40,957 bases of DNA from Paracoccaceae bacterium (GCA_019090795.1 JAHRVG010000129.1:1-40957), one strand, 5' to 3'. Counted from the stretch's first letter, positions 8,237 to 17,988 are shown. The notes: a model not told the origin generated them from the sequence alone. Program-made: numbers and translations.

Positions 8237-8848
8237 TTATTCTTCTGTTTTCTGTTCCTGTTCGTGTTCCTGCTCAGGTTCACGGTCAAACCGCGGGTCC
8301 ACCCGTTCTGGCATATCGGGGCGCGGTGGCCGTCCGACGACGTCGCGCAACTCATCCAGTTCGATAAAATTGTCTGCCTGACGGCGCAGATCATCCGAGA
8401 TCATCGGGGGCTGCGAGCGGATCGTGGAAACCACAGAAACGCGAACACCCTGCCGCTGTAGTGATTCGACCAGAGGCCGGTAATCACCATCGCCAGAGAA
8501 GATCACGATATGATCCACATGGGGGGCCAGTTCCATGGCATCGACTGCGAGCTCGATATCCATGTTCCCCTTAACTTTCCGGCGACCCATGCTATCGGTG
8601 TATTCCTTGGCAGGTTTGGTGACCATGTTGAAACCGTTATAGTTCAACCAGTCGACCAGCGGTCGGATAGGGGAGTATTCTTCGCTTTCAAGCAATGCAG
8701 TGTAATAAAACGCGCGCAGTAATTTGCCCCGTCTCATAAACTCTGATCGCAGAAGCTTGTAGTCGATGTCGAATCCCAGTGCTTTGGCGGCGGCGTACAA
8801 ATTGGAACCGTCGATAAACAATGCAAGGCGTTCGTCTCGATAAAACAT
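8237..8848 (-). CDS. NYN-domain (LabA/DUF88-type) putative ribonuclease
   Basis: 203 aa. The NYN/PIN-like fold is marked by acidic residues at conserved places: FIDGSNLY (Asp13), GNMDIELAVDAM (Asp97, Asp103) and FSGDGDYRPLV (Asp120, Asp122), which would bind a metal for RNA cleavage. A low-complexity charged tail (EPEQEHEQEQ type) follows residue 185. A start at 8863 is possible, but AAGGAAG lies just before the ATG at 8848 and would fall inside the longer reading, so 8848 is chosen. The gene stands alone with its own terminator and is divergent from folK. The RNA target is unknown. Confidence 0.82.
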   Translation of the reverse strand: MFYRDERLALFIDGSNLYAAAKALGFDIDYKLLRSEFMRRGKLLRAFYYTALLESEEYSPIRPLVDWLNYNGFNMVTKPAKEYTDSMGRRKVKGNMDIELAVDAMELAPHVDHIVIFSGDGDYRPLVESLQRQGVRVSVVSTIRSQPPMISDDLRRQADNFIELDELRDVVGRPPRPDMPERVDPRFDREPEQEHEQEQKTEE

Positions 8849-8942
8849 AATGCTTCCTTTCAAATGTGGTCAATCGGCAGGTTGTAAGTTAGATGCGTGT
8901 TAGGTAATGCCGGTGTCACGCTGCAGAAAATAGGTTGATAAT

Positions 8943-9554
8943 TTGATACTGCAACCAAAAAACGATCAAGTAAATGAGAGTTTGTGCATTATTGCAACCG
9001 GCTCTAACCTTCCGAGTGGCCTTAGGGGTGAACAACCTGCAGTTGGCACCGCCCTAGAGTTGTTGTCAAGAGAATCACTCAAAATTTTGCACGTCAGCCC
9101 CTCGTACCGTTCTCCAGCATTTCCGGCGGGATCAGGGCCGGATTATGTGAACGGGGCTGTGCTGGTTTCCACAAGGCTGTCGCGTGAAGAAACGCTGGCT
9201 GTGCTGCATAAAATAGAGAAAAATGTTGGCCGGACGCGCAGAATCCGATGGGAGCCACGGGTAATTGATCTGGATCTGATTGATTACGCCGGACAGATTG
9301 CACCCGATATGGCGGAGTTCAAAACATGGTTCGAAATGCCACTGAAAAAGCAAATGGAAAAGGCGCCTGAGCAGTTGATCCTGCCACATCCGCGCCTTCA
9401 AGATCGCCCTTTTGTGCTGATTCCCATGCGCGATATAGCGCCGAACTGGCGGCATCCGGTGACCGGTTCGTCCGTTTCCCAGATGTTGGCCCGCTTCAGT
9501 CGCAAGGAATTGTCGGAAATTCAGCAAATTGAGGGTGACGAATCAGCGTCATAG
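8943..9554 (+). CDS. folK: 2-amino-4-hydroxy-6-hydroxymethyldihydropteridine pyrophosphokinase
   Basis: 203 aa from TTG at 8943. It transfers pyrophosphate from ATP to the pterin in folate synthesis. Family marks are ATGSNL near the N-terminus, YRSPAFPAGSGPDYVNG (about 57-73) and RWEPRVIDLDLIDY (about 101-114), which has the catalytic acidic pair. It is longer than the E. coli enzyme (about 160 aa), with an insertion of roughly 30 residues after the signature and before the LPHPRLQDRPFVL block. The start is uncertain: no ATG fits, and another TTG at 8982 would give 190 aa. It precedes rpoZ by 69 bp. Confidence 0.88.
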   Translation: MILQPKNDQVNESLCIIATGSNLPSGLRGEQPAVGTALELLSRESLKILHVSPSYRSPAFPAGSGPDYVNGAVLVSTRLSREETLAVLHKIEKNVGRTRRIRWEPRVIDLDLIDYAGQIAPDMAEFKTWFEMPLKKQMEKAPEQLILPHPRLQDRPFVLIPMRDIAPNWRHPVTGSSVSQMLARFSRKELSEIQQIEGDESAS

Positions 9555-9623
9555 CCCTTGCCATTCGGCTTTAAACGTCCTATTTGCTGCCTTTCTGATA
9601 TCCTGCATCCGTGGAGTCGCCCT

Positions 9624-9974
9624 ATGGCACGTGTAACTGTCGAAGACTGTGTAGACAAAGTCGCCAACCATTTTGAGCTGGTCATGCTCGCTGCACATCG
9701 TGCACGCGAAATCGCCAGCGGCTCGGAAATTACCGTGCCACGTGATAATGACAAGAACCCGGTTGTTGCTCTGCGCGAAATTGCAGAGGAAACCCTGACG
9801 GCAGAATATTTGCGCGAATCTGCGATCCAGAGCCACCAAACCCAGATTGAGGTTGATGAGCCTGAAGAAGATCAGATGGCATTGCTGATGGGCGCTGAAA
9901 ACGACCAGCCCGAAGATGATATGGGTGAAGAAGACCTGTTGCGCGCCCTGATGGAAGCGCAGGAAATGAAATAA
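9624..9974 (+). CDS. rpoZ: RNA polymerase omega subunit
   Basis: 116 aa. Omega helps fold the beta' subunit and, in E. coli, forms part of a ppGpp site. The N-terminus [24 protein letters not shown] and the ARxIASGSE segment are typical, and the acidic C-terminal extension ([16 protein letters not shown]) is common in alphaproteobacteria. The ATG at 9624 follows a GGAG ribosome site; the frame opening at 9558 is only its upstream part. It stands 56 bp before the ppGpp synthetase/hydrolase gene, the classical rpoZ-spoT pairing. Confidence 0.95.
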   Translation: MARVTVEDCVDKVANHFELVMLAAHRAREIASGSEITVPRDNDKNPVVALREIAEETLTAEYLRESAIQSHQTQIEVDEPEEDQMALLMGAENDQPEDDMGEEDLLRALMEAQEMK

Positions 9975-10030
9975 CCAACCGCGCGTCGGCCTTTGGGTCG
10001 GCTGCGGCAAGTCTGTCAGGACTTCCAAAC

Positions 10031-12148
10031 ATGATCGCTGTTCAGGAGCTGATCGACCAGATTGAGGGGTATAACCCCGGTTCCAACACAGACCGCATAG
10101 CGGCGGCCTACTCATACGGTTTCAAAATGCACGATGGCCAGACGCGCCATTCGGGGGAGCCGTATTTTTCCCATCCAGTGGCCGTTGCCAGTTTAATGGC
10201 TGAACAGCGGCTGGATGATGACACCATTATCACCGCCCTTTTGCACGACACTATCGAGGACACGGATTCCACTTATCAGGAAGTCGCTGGTCTATTCGGG
10301 GATGAAGTGGCCCAGCTGGTCGACGGTGTTACCAAGCTGACCAATCTGGAACTTAGCTCCAAAAACGACAAACAGGCCGAAAATTTTCGCAAGTTGTTAC
10401 TGGCCATGTCCAAGGACGTGCGGGTGATTCTGGTGAAACTGGGTGACCGGCTGCATAACATGCGCACCATTCGCCATATGCGCGACGAAAAGCAGGTGCA
10501 AAAAGCCAATGAAACCATGGATATTTTTGCGCCGCTGGCCGGGCGCATGGGTATGCAATGGATGCGGGAAGAGCTGGAAGACCTTTCCTTTCGGGTGCTG
10601 AACCCGGAGGGGCGCAGTTCGATCATACGCCGGTTCTTGAACCTGCGCAAAGAAACCGGCGATGTGGTAACCAAGATCACCGACGATATTGAGGAAGTTT
10701 TGTACAACGCTGGCGTCAAGGCGCTGGTCATCGGACGCGAGAAAAAACCCTATTCCATCTGGCGCAAGATGGAGGAGAAAAAAGAAGGGTTTTCACGGCT
10801 GTCCGATATCTACGGTTTTCGGATTATTACCGGCAACGAGGATGATGTTTACAAGGTTCTGGGTGCGGTGCATCGGCGTTGGATGTCGGTGCCGGGGCGG
10901 TTCAAGGATTATGTCAGCCAGCCGAAATCAAACGGCTATCGCTCCTTGCATACTACGGTTTCGGGCCGTGACGGCAAGCGGGTGGAAATCCAGATTCGTA
11001 CGCAGGAAATGCATGATGTGGCGGAAACGGGTGTGGCGGCGCATTGGTCGTATCGCAACGGAGAGCGTGTCGAGAACCCGTTTGCGGTGGATCCTTTCAA
11101 ATGGCTGGCCAGCCTAACCGAACGCTTTGACAATGAAGACCACGCAAATGACGAATTTCTTGAACATGTGAAGCTGGAAATGTTCGCCGATCAGGTGTTC
11201 TGCTTTACCCCCAAAGGTGATGTAATTCGTCTGCCACGCGGGGCCACTCCGATTGATTTCGCCTATGCAATCCACACACGGATCGGTTCAAGCTGTGTGG
11301 GGGCCAAGGTCGATGGTCGGCGGGTGCCCTTGTGGACCCGTTTGCGCAATGGCCAATCAATTCAGGTGACCACAGCACAGGGGCAAAAGCCACAATCCTC
11401 TTGGATGGATATTGTTGTTACTGGCCGCGCTAAATCGGCGATCAGGCGTGCGCTTCGGGCCGATCACCAGGAAAGCCAGGTGCGCCTGGGGCGCGAGTTG
11501 GCGCGGGTGGCGCTGGAGCATGTGGGTAAAAAGGCAACCGACAAGGCTCTGGACACGGCTGCCAATCGGATGGGTCTGGCGGGTTCCGGTGAATTGCTGG
11601 CCAAGATTGGTGTGGCAGAGGTAACAGGTGCCGATTTGGTAGACGTGCTGTATCCCGAGTTAACCCGACAAACGGACGACGGCATAGATTTGCCTCCGGA
11701 ACGTATTCTCGGGTTGGAAGCAGACCAATTCGCGCAGCCTGCCGATTGTTGCCAACCGCTGCCTGGTGAACGCATTGTCGGCATTGCGACACGGGGCAAG
11801 GGTGTGCTGGTCCACGCCATCAACTGTGAACGTTTGGTGGCATATGAATCCGAACCGGAACGCTGGATTGATCTGCATTGGTCGCAGGGGAAACGGCTGG
11901 CAAACCAGAAGGCGACGTTGCAGGTAACCATGGCAAATGATTCCGGTGTTCTGGGACGGATCTGCACATTGATCGGCGAGCAGAATGCCAATATTTCAGA
12001 TCTAAAAATTACAGACCGAAAGCAGGATTTTTACCGGATGACGATTGATATTGAGGTGCGGGATGTGGAACATCTGATGCACGTTACCACCGCAATCGAA
12101 GCTGATTCGGATGTTGCGCAATGCTTGCGTAAAAACAGGGATAACTAA
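10031..12148 (+). CDS. rsh: Bifunctional (p)ppGpp synthetase/hydrolase (Rsh, RelA/SpoT)
   Basis: 705 aa, full-length long RSH. The HD hydrolase domain is intact: His48 in YFSHP, HDTIED (72-77), and later KLGDRLHNMRT. The synthetase domain holds YGFRII (about 261) and SNGYRSLHT (about 298-306), with a basic segment REKKPYSIWRK just before it, as in bifunctional enzymes. TGS (about 385-445, VFCFTPKGDVIRLP) and a C-terminal ACT domain (about 630-705) follow. It should make and degrade the stringent-response alarmone and is probably the organism's main RSH. It is downstream of rpoZ and 20 nt before the DUF2062 gene. Confidence 0.96.
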   Translation: MIAVQELIDQIEGYNPGSNTDRIAAAYSYGFKMHDGQTRHSGEPYFSHPVAVASLMAEQRLDDDTIITALLHDTIEDTDSTYQEVAGLFGDEVAQLVDGVTKLTNLELSSKNDKQAENFRKLLLAMSKDVRVILVKLGDRLHNMRTIRHMRDEKQVQKANETMDIFAPLAGRMGMQWMREELEDLSFRVLNPEGRSSIIRRFLNLRKETGDVVTKITDDIEEVLYNAGVKALVIGREKKPYSIWRKMEEKKEGFSRLSDIYGFRIITGNEDDVYKVLGAVHRRWMSVPGRFKDYVSQPKSNGYRSLHTTVSGRDGKRVEIQIRTQEMHDVAETGVAAHWSYRNGERVENPFAVDPFKWLASLTERFDNEDHANDEFLEHVKLEMFADQVFCFTPKGDVIRLPRGATPIDFAYAIHTRIGSSCVGAKVDGRRVPLWTRLRNGQSIQVTTAQGQKPQSSWMDIVVTGRAKSAIRRALRADHQESQVRLGRELARVALEHVGKKATDKALDTAANRMGLAGSGELLAKIGVAEVTGADLVDVLYPELTRQTDDGIDLPPERILGLEADQFAQPADCCQPLPGERIVGIATRGKGVLVHAINCERLVAYESEPERWIDLHWSQGKRLANQKATLQVTMANDSGVLGRICTLIGEQNANISDLKITDRKQDFYRMTIDIEVRDVEHLMHVTTAIEADSDVAQCLRKNRDN

Positions 12149-12168
12149 CGAATAATAAGGCGCAATAT

Positions 12169-12834
12169 GTGTCGAAGGCAGGAACTAGCGTGTTTAAACG
12201 CCGCAAACCGCGATCATACTGGGAAAACGTGATGGAGGCCTTCTATCCGCGTGCCGGATGGGTGCGGGTTCTCAATTACTTGGGGCTGCGAATCAAGCGA
12301 CTGCCCGGTTCCCCCCACCAGATTGCCCTCGGGTTCGCTTGCGGCGCCTTCATCTCATTTACACCGCTGTTTGGCTTTCACTTCGTTGCTGCAATGGCGC
12401 TGGCATTTCTTTTTCGCGGCAACTTGCTGGCAGCCCTGTTGGGCACATGGGTCGGGAACCCGCTCACCTTTCCGTTCATCGCCACAACCAGCTATCAACT
12501 GGGGTTGCTTATGCTGGGCAAAGGGCGCGAAGAAACGGTGTGGCACAAGCTCAAAAGCAGTTTTTCAGAGGCTGCCAGCACGGTTTGGACTAATTTCAAG
12601 TCGTTGTTCGGAACAGATCCCAGCCCTTGGACCGGGTTTTCGGAATTCTTTTATGATGTATTTTTGCCGTATTTGGTGGGCGGAATTGTACCGGGTATAA
12701 TTTGTGGTTTGATTTGCTATTATGCCCTGCGTCCAGTGGTTACAGTCTATCAACATCGCCGCAAGGGGCGGCTGATGGCCAAACTCAAGGAACTGCGTGC
12801 GAAAAAGCACGACGGGGCTGACGGTGCCAATTGA
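12169..12834 (+). CDS. DUF2062 membrane protein
   Basis: 221 aa. The N-terminal basic region (KRRKPRSYWENVMEAFYPRAGW) is followed by the hallmark DUF2062 sequence around SPHQIALGFACGAFISFTP (about 48-66), two hydrophobic helices, GNPLTFPFI, and another long hydrophobic pair near residues 170-192 before a Lys/Arg-rich tail. The family has no agreed function. The start is GTG at 12169 with an AAGG site 8 nt upstream; a second GTG at 12190 is an alternative. It is consistently found between rsh and pdxJ in relatives, to my knowledge, suggesting operon membership. Confidence 0.8.
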   Translation: MSKAGTSVFKRRKPRSYWENVMEAFYPRAGWVRVLNYLGLRIKRLPGSPHQIALGFACGAFISFTPLFGFHFVAAMALAFLFRGNLLAALLGTWVGNPLTFPFIATTSYQLGLLMLGKGREETVWHKLKSSFSEAASTVWTNFKSLFGTDPSPWTGFSEFFYDVFLPYLVGGIVPGIICGLICYYALRPVVTVYQHRRKGRLMAKLKELRAKKHDGADGAN

Positions 12835-12873
12835 TCGCGCTAGGCCCTGCTTAACCGAATAAGGAGCTGGACC

Positions 12874-13662
12874 ATGACCGGAAAGATGACCATGCCTTTG
12901 GGCAGGCTGCGGTTGGGGATTAACATTGACCACGTAGCGACTGTGCGCAATGCGCGGGGTGGCGACTATCCCGATCCTTTGCGCGCTGCATTGCTGGCGG
13001 AAAAGGCCGGGGCCGACGGGATCACCGCGCACCTGCGCGAGGATCGCCGCCATATCATGGACAGTGATATTGTGGGTCTGATGGCGGGCCTAAGCGTGCC
13101 GTTGAACTTTGAGATGGCCGCCACCGATGAAATGTTGACTATTGCCTTGCGTCACACCCCTCACGCGGTTTGCATTGTGCCCGAAAAGCGTGAGGAGCGT
13201 ACCACAGAGGGTGGCCTGGAAGTAGCCAAAGAAGAGAACCGACTGGCCCATTTTATTGCGCCCTTGCGCCAAGCTGGATGTCGTGTGTCTATCTTCATCG
13301 CCGCAGAACGCCGCCAGATTGAGGCCGCTGCCCGTATTGGCGCGCCTGTGATTGAATTGCACACTGGAGCCTATTGCGATGCCCATGCCGAGGGCCGTTT
13401 CGCGGATCGCGACGCCGAACTGGAACGGCTGCGGGATATGTCGGCACTTGCCACTGAACTGGGGCTGGAAGTCCACGCGGGGCACGGGTTGACCTATGAC
13501 ACGGTGAAGCCGATTGCCGCTTTTCCTGAAGTGATGGAGCTGAACATTGGCCACTTCCTGATTGGCGAGGCAATGTTTTCTGGCCTCGACAGTGCCGTGC
13601 GCCGCATGCGCGCGCTGATGGATGAGGCCCGCAATGAAGCGTTTGGCGCAGGCGTGGCCTAA
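12874..13662 (+). CDS. pdxJ: Pyridoxine 5'-phosphate synthase
   Basis: 262 aa. It condenses 1-deoxyxylulose-5-phosphate with 3-amino-2-oxopropyl phosphate to make PNP in DXP-dependent vitamin B6 synthesis. Family blocks are [14 protein letters not shown] (about 17-30), HLREDRRHI (about 53-61), [32 protein letters not shown] and [16 protein letters not shown] lies 8 nt before the ATG. The gene ends 2 nt before the GTG start of acpS, the common pdxJ-acpS coupling. Confidence 0.97.
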   Translation: MTGKMTMPLGRLRLGINIDHVATVRNARGGDYPDPLRAALLAEKAGADGITAHLREDRRHIMDSDIVGLMAGLSVPLNFEMAATDEMLTIALRHTPHAVCIVPEKREERTTEGGLEVAKEENRLAHFIAPLRQAGCRVSIFIAAERRQIEAAARIGAPVIELHTGAYCDAHAEGRFADRDAELERLRDMSALATELGLEVHAGHGLTYDTVKPIAAFPEVMELNIGHFLIGEAMFSGLDSAVRRMRALMDEARNEAFGAGVA

Positions 13663-13664
13663 CC

Positions 13665-14081
13665 GTGATCCTTGGAATCGGCACTGACATGGCGAATATC
13701 GAGCGAATTTCCGGCACGCTGGAACGCTTCGGGGATCGCTTTCGCAATCGGGTCTTCACCGAGGTTGAGCAGCGCAAAGCAGAGCGCCGCAAAGATGTGG
13801 CGGGGACTTATGCCAAACGCTGGGCCGCCAAAGAGGCTTGCTCAAAGGCGTTGGGCACTGGGTTGGCGATGGGAATCAGTTGGAAAGACATGTCGGTGCG
13901 CAATCTGCCGAGTGGCCAGCCGGTGATGGAGCTAACAGGCTGGGCGGCAGAACGTCTGGCGAAAATGACGCCGGAGGGGTTCGAGGCCACCGTTCATGTG
14001 TCCCTCACTGATGATCATCCTTGGGCGCAGGCCTTTGTGGTGATTGAAGCGCAACCTGTGAACGGTGCAAAGGTTGACTAA
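13665..14081 (+). CDS. acpS: Holo-[acyl-carrier-protein] synthase
   Basis: 138 aa. It moves the 4'-phosphopantetheine arm from CoA to apo-ACP. The Mg-binding Asp8 in [12 protein letters not shown] and Glu57 in [14 protein letters not shown] are both present, and the length fits the family. It starts with GTG, 2 nt after the pdxJ stop. lepB follows after 52 bp. Confidence 0.96.
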   Translation: MILGIGTDMANIERISGTLERFGDRFRNRVFTEVEQRKAERRKDVAGTYAKRWAAKEACSKALGTGLAMGISWKDMSVRNLPSGQPVMELTGWAAERLAKMTPEGFEATVHVSLTDDHPWAQAFVVIEAQPVNGAKVD

Positions 14082-14133
14082 CCCTGCACAAAAAGCCATG
14101 TAGCGCAGGAAAACCAATCCCAAAGGCAGGCAG

Positions 14134-14940
14134 ATGGCGAGCAAAGAAAATAACTCAGGCGGGATCGCCGAAACCTTCAAAACCGTCTTTTGGGCGTTGT
14201 TTCTGGCGGGCATCATCCGAACCATCCTGTTTCAGCCGTTCTGGATTCCATCAGGGTCGATGAAGCCGACCCTGATGATCGGCGATTTCCTGTTTGTGAA
14301 TAAATTTACGTATGGCTATTCTTGGGCCTCCTGTCCGACCGTTGGCGGTTATAACCTTTGCGGCTTTGCGAAAGACTGGGAGGGCCGGATGTTCCAGTCT
14401 GAACCCGAGCGTGGTGACATCATCGTGTTTAAGCACCCAGCCTCAGAGGCGGATTTTATTAAACGGCTAATTGGTCTGCCGGGAGACAAGGTACAGGTGC
14501 TTAACGGGCGCTTGCACATCAACAGCCAGCCGGTTGATCTGGTGGCTACAGAGGATTTCGTTGAAGAATACGGCCCGCAAGGCCCGCTCGGTCACCGTCC
14601 GCGTTGTGCCAACGGTGCCGTGGGTGAGGGCGCGATCTGCACTAAAGAAGCGGCAGAGGAAACCCTGCCGGGTGGGGTGAAACATGCGGTGCTGAATATT
14701 GGCAACAGCCAGGGCGACAACACAGGAATTTATGTGGTGCCTGAGGGCAAGTACTTTTTTATGGGGGACAACCGGGACAATTCCACTGACAGCCGTTTTG
14801 CCCAGCCTTACGGTGTTGGCATGGTGTCGGCTTCCTATCTGGTAGGGCGCGCTGACCGGGTGATGTTCTCTTCTGCCGGTTCCTCTATTCTGGCGTTTTG
14901 GACATGGCGCAGTGATCGCTACTTTAAGGGCTTGGAGTGA
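14134..14940 (+). CDS. lepB: Signal peptidase I
   Basis: 268 aa. Membrane serine protease that removes signal peptides from exported proteins. One N-terminal transmembrane helix (about 15-34) is followed by the catalytic Ser42 in PSGSMKPTL and the general base Lys110 in [23 protein letters not shown] is the C-terminal family block. Four cysteines between residues 67 and 183 lie in the periplasmic part and may form disulfides. The TGA overlaps the GTG start of rnc (GTGA), a standard lepB-rnc-era arrangement. Confidence 0.96.
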   Translation: MASKENNSGGIAETFKTVFWALFLAGIIRTILFQPFWIPSGSMKPTLMIGDFLFVNKFTYGYSWASCPTVGGYNLCGFAKDWEGRMFQSEPERGDIIVFKHPASEADFIKRLIGLPGDKVQVLNGRLHINSQPVDLVATEDFVEEYGPQGPLGHRPRCANGAVGEGAICTKEAAEETLPGGVKHAVLNIGNSQGDNTGIYVVPEGKYFFMGDNRDNSTDSRFAQPYGVGMVSASYLVGRADRVMFSSAGSSILAFWTWRSDRYFKGLE

Positions 14941-15617
14941 AGCTCGCCGCCGAACTCAAGGAATTTCAGGCCCGTTTGGGCCATGAATTTGCACGTCCGG
15001 AATTGCTGATCGAGGCGATGACCCATTCGTCGCTTTCCTCCCCGACGCGCGAAGACAACCAGCGGCTGGAATTTCTGGGCGACCGCGTGCTTGGGCTGGT
15101 GATGTGCGAAGCGCTGCTGGACCATGATCTGAATGCGGCAGAGGGTACATTGGCCCCCCGTTTCAACGCCATGGTGCGCAAGGAAACCTGTGCTGATGTG
15201 GCGCGTGAAATTGATCTTGGTGCCGCGCTGAAAATGGGGCGTTCCGAAATGCTGTCGGGCGGGCGTCGCAAGCAGGCCTTGCTTGCCGATGCACTGGAGG
15301 CGGTCATCGCCTCCGTTTACCGTGATGCGGGGTTTGATACGGCGCGCAAGTTGGTGGTGCGCCTGTGGGGCAAACGGATTTCCAATGCCGAGAAAGACGC
15401 ACGGGATGCCAAAACCAGCCTGCAAGAGTGGGCGCAATCGCGTGGCATGGCACCGCCGCAATATGTAGAAGTAGGCCGTTCTGGCCCTGACCATGCCCCC
15501 GTCTTTGACATAGAGGCGCGTCTGAGCGATGGTAATGTGACCAAAGCGACCGCGCCATCTAAACGACAGGCACAGCAGGTCGCTGCCGCGATGATGCTTG
15601 AAAAACTGGAAAAGTGA
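14937..15617 (+). CDS. rnc: Ribonuclease III
   Basis: 226 aa. It cleaves double-stranded RNA in rRNA maturation and mRNA decay. The signature [10 protein letters not shown] (43-52) and a second acidic site DALEAVI (Asp118, Glu121) form the active centre. The C-terminal double-stranded RNA-binding domain spans about 155-224, ending [12 protein letters not shown]. It starts with GTG overlapping the lepB stop. era begins one base after its stop. Confidence 0.96.
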   Translation: MKLAAELKEFQARLGHEFARPELLIEAMTHSSLSSPTREDNQRLEFLGDRVLGLVMCEALLDHDLNAAEGTLAPRFNAMVRKETCADVAREIDLGAALKMGRSEMLSGGRRKQALLADALEAVIASVYRDAGFDTARKLVVRLWGKRISNAEKDARDAKTSLQEWAQSRGMAPPQYVEVGRSGPDHAPVFDIEARLSDGNVTKATAPSKRQAQQVAAAMMLEKLEK

Positions 15618-15618
15618 T

Positions 15619-16533
15619 ATGACCGAAACCCGTTGTGGATTTGTAGCCCTGATCGGCGAGCCGAATGCCGGTAAATCGACCCTGATGAACCGGATTGTCG
15701 GGGCCAAGGTCTCGATTGTAACGCATAAGGTGCAAACTACCCGTGCCCGTATTCGCGGTATCGCGATGGAAGGGCAAACCCAGATGGTGTTTATCGACAC
15801 GCCGGGCCTGTTCCGCACCCGCCGCAATCTCGACAAAGCCATGGTGGCGGCCGCTTGGGCTGGCGCTGCGGATGGCGACATTACCGTGCTGCTGGTGGAG
15901 GCCCATCGCGGTATCAGCCCCGGTGTGAAAATGATTCTGGAGGGGTTGAAAGATCGGGTTGGCGCGAAAACCAAAATGGTTTTGGCGATCAACAAGATTG
16001 ACAAGGTGAAATCGGATCAGTTGCTGGAATTAACGCAAAGCCTGAATGAAGCCTTTGATTTTACCGAAACCTTTATGATTTCTGCCGAAAAAGGCCATGG
16101 CGTTGATGCCCTGCGCAAATATTTGGCTGCTGAATTGCCGGTTGGCCCGTGGCTGTATCCCGAAGACCAGATTGCGGATGTTCCGATGCGGATGATTGCC
16201 TCGGAGGTGACGCGCGAAAAGCTGATGCTGCGCCTTCATCAGGAACTGCCCTATTTTCTGACGGTTGAGACCGAAAACTGGGAGAACCGCAAGGATGGCA
16301 CCGTGCGGATTGATCAGGTGATTTACGTGACTCGTGAGGGCCACAAAGGAATCACACTGGGACCGCGTGGGCAGACAATCAAGGCGGTCAGCATGGCCTC
16401 GCGGGCCGAGCTGAAAGAAATGGTGGGCTGTGAGGTGCATCTATTCTTGCAAGTAAAAGTACGCCCGAACTGGGAAAAAGAGGCGGAACGCTTTACGGAA
16501 ATGGGTCTTAATTTTTCCGACACCAAAGGCTGA
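15619..16533 (+). CDS. era: GTPase Era
   Basis: 304 aa. GTPase that binds 16S rRNA during small-subunit assembly. G1 GEPNAGKS (13-20), G3 DTPG (60-63) and G4 NKID (125-128) are intact, with a KH domain in the C-terminal third (GPRGQTIKAV, then VHLFLQVKVRPNW). The ATG at 15619 is one base after rnc. An in-frame TTG at 15598 inside rnc would add seven non-conserved residues and is not preferred. Confidence 0.97.
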   Translation: MTETRCGFVALIGEPNAGKSTLMNRIVGAKVSIVTHKVQTTRARIRGIAMEGQTQMVFIDTPGLFRTRRNLDKAMVAAAWAGAADGDITVLLVEAHRGISPGVKMILEGLKDRVGAKTKMVLAINKIDKVKSDQLLELTQSLNEAFDFTETFMISAEKGHGVDALRKYLAAELPVGPWLYPEDQIADVPMRMIASEVTREKLMLRLHQELPYFLTVETENWENRKDGTVRIDQVIYVTREGHKGITLGPRGQTIKAVSMASRAELKEMVGCEVHLFLQVKVRPNWEKEAERFTEMGLNFSDTKG

Positions 16534-16536
16534 TCT

Positions 16537-16863
16537 GTGACCCGCCTGACCGCCGAGTTTTGGGTTCATGCCTATTTGCGGCGGTTGTCGCTGGCCAATA
16601 TTCCCGCTTTTGTTACCGCCAAAGGGGATGCTGCGGCTGGGGCGGTTCTGATAAAACAGGCGCCGCTGGACGGAACGGCAGTTGTGTACCAGCGCAGCTA
16701 TGATCTGGATGGCAACCGTGTTTGGGTGATCTTAACCGAAGGGGCAGAGCGCGATGTGGATGCGACGTTGAACAAGCAACGCTCATTCGATCCCGATCTG
16801 TGGGTTATTGAGGTTGAGGACCGCGAGGGGCGGCATCTGCTGGACGAAGACGGCTTGACTTAG
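16537..16863 (+). CDS. DUF1491 family protein
   Basis: 108 aa, soluble and acidic, with no signal peptide. It matches the alphaproteobacterial DUF1491 pattern: an N-terminal RLTAEFWVHAYLRRL block, a GxxxAGAVLIK segment and a PDLWVIEVEDREGRHLLDE C-terminus. No catalytic motif is apparent. The GTG start is 3 nt after era, and recO begins 12 nt after its stop. Wedged between era and recO, it may have a housekeeping role, but none is established that I know of. Confidence 0.8.
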   Translation: MTRLTAEFWVHAYLRRLSLANIPAFVTAKGDAAAGAVLIKQAPLDGTAVVYQRSYDLDGNRVWVILTEGAERDVDATLNKQRSFDPDLWVIEVEDREGRHLLDEDGLT

Positions 16864-16875
16864 TAAGCTAAAACC

Positions 16876-17598
16876 ATGGATTGGCGGGATGAGGGGGTGA
16901 TCGTTTCCGTGCGCAAGCACGGCGAGACCTCTGCGATAATAGAAGTTTTGACCGTGGAACATGGCCGTCACGCGGGCGTGGTACGCGGCGGCGTGTCGCG
17001 CCGTATGACGCCGGTTTTGCAGCCGGGCAATCAGGTGTCACTGGAGTGGCGCGCGCGGCTTGAGGAACATTTGGGCAGTTACCGCGTTGAGTTGTTGCAA
17101 TCGCGCAGCGGCGTTCTGGGGGATCGGGCGGCGCTTGCCGCACTGGGGTCGATCTGCGCGCTGGTGAGTTTTGCTTTTCCCGAGCGGATGGTCATACCGG
17201 AATTATACGCCAGTTCGCTTGATTTGTTTGATGCGCTGGCATCGGGGGATGCTTGGGCACGCGCCTATGCTTTGTGGGAATTGCAACTGTTGGAGGAGCT
17301 GGGTTTTGGCCTTGATCTGAGCAGTTGTGCCGCAACCGGCACCATGGATGATCTGGTGTATGTTTCGCCCAAATCCGGCCATGCAGTCAGCCGGGCAGGG
17401 GCAGGAGTTTGGGCGGATCAGTTGTTGCCGCTGCCGGTATTTTTTCGGGACACCGAGGCGGGTGCGCCAAAGGAAGATGTTTTAAAGGCGCTGAAAACAA
17501 CGGGCTTTTTCTTGGAGCGCTGGCTGGCAGCTTCGCTCGGGAACCGTCCGCTGCCCGCAGCACGGGCGCGGCTGGTGGCGGTGTTGTCAAAGCCGTAG
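16876..17598 (+). CDS. recO: DNA repair protein RecO
   Basis: 240 aa. RecO works with RecR (and RecF) to load RecA on SSB-coated single-stranded DNA. It has the N-terminal OB-fold (WRDEGVIVSVRKHGETSAIIEVLT, residues 3-26) and the helical C-terminal part with WELQLLEELGFGLDLSSCA (about 133-151). The zinc-binding cysteines found in some RecO proteins are not evident; only two Cys are present. It is the last gene of the long plus-strand housekeeping run and converges on the META-domain gene with 3 bp between. Confidence 0.93.
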   Translation: MDWRDEGVIVSVRKHGETSAIIEVLTVEHGRHAGVVRGGVSRRMTPVLQPGNQVSLEWRARLEEHLGSYRVELLQSRSGVLGDRAALAALGSICALVSFAFPERMVIPELYASSLDLFDALASGDAWARAYALWELQLLEELGFGLDLSSCAATGTMDDLVYVSPKSGHAVSRAGAGVWADQLLPLPVFFRDTEAGAPKEDVLKALKTTGFFLERWLAASLGNRPLPAARARLVAVLSKP

Positions 17599-17601
17599 CT
17601 A

Positions 17602-17988
17602 TTACTTGCCAAAGGTTAGGGATAGGCTGTCATTGCTCAATAACAAGGTTTCCCCCTTTAGTTCGATTAACGTCATTTTGGCCAAGACATCAAAATATCG
17701 GGTTTCCAGATCAAGGGCATCACAGGCCATTCGGGTGGCAAGAATCGGGCCGGGTTCAAACCATGGCAACGGTGCAGTTTGCGTTGCGTGGTAATTATTG
17801 CAATCTGCCTTGCCCGCGATGCGACCTTTGCCAGGGAATGTCAGGGTGATGCCGCTTGTGACGGTTTGGCCGTTCAGGCGCTGCAAGACCCAAACGTCGG
17901 TGGCATTCGCTTGGCCGGAAATGGTCTCATCTTTCAGGCAGGCCGAAAGGGACAGGGTGATGATGAGGAGGGCGGCAAGGTAATTCAT
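17602..17988 (-). CDS. META-domain (HslJ-like) lipoprotein
   Basis: 128 aa. The N-terminus is a lipoprotein signal peptide with lipobox LSAC (Cys17), so the mature protein should be lipidated and anchored on the outer side of the inner membrane or in the outer membrane. The rest follows the META/HslJ pattern: WVLQRLNGQ, TLTFPGKGRIAGKADCNNYHA (about 49-69) and ILATRMACDALDLETRYFDVL. Two further Cys (about 63 and 89) could pair. HslJ-type proteins are linked to novobiocin or heat stress in E. coli, but the function is not known here. Confidence 0.82.
   Translation of the reverse strand: MNYLAALLIITLSLSACLKDETISGQANATDVWVLQRLNGQTVTSGITLTFPGKGRIAGKADCNNYHATQTAPLPWFEPGPILATRMACDALDLETRYFDVLAKMTLIELKGETLLLSNDSLSLTFGK

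Noticed and set aside
15598-15618. Upstream TTG start for era
   Set aside because: Adds seven non-conserved residues within rnc; ATG at 15619 gives the usual Era start.
14919-16004. 361-aa open frame on the minus strand across rnc and era
   Set aside because: Fully antisense to two certain genes, with no recognisable family; a shadow of codon bias.
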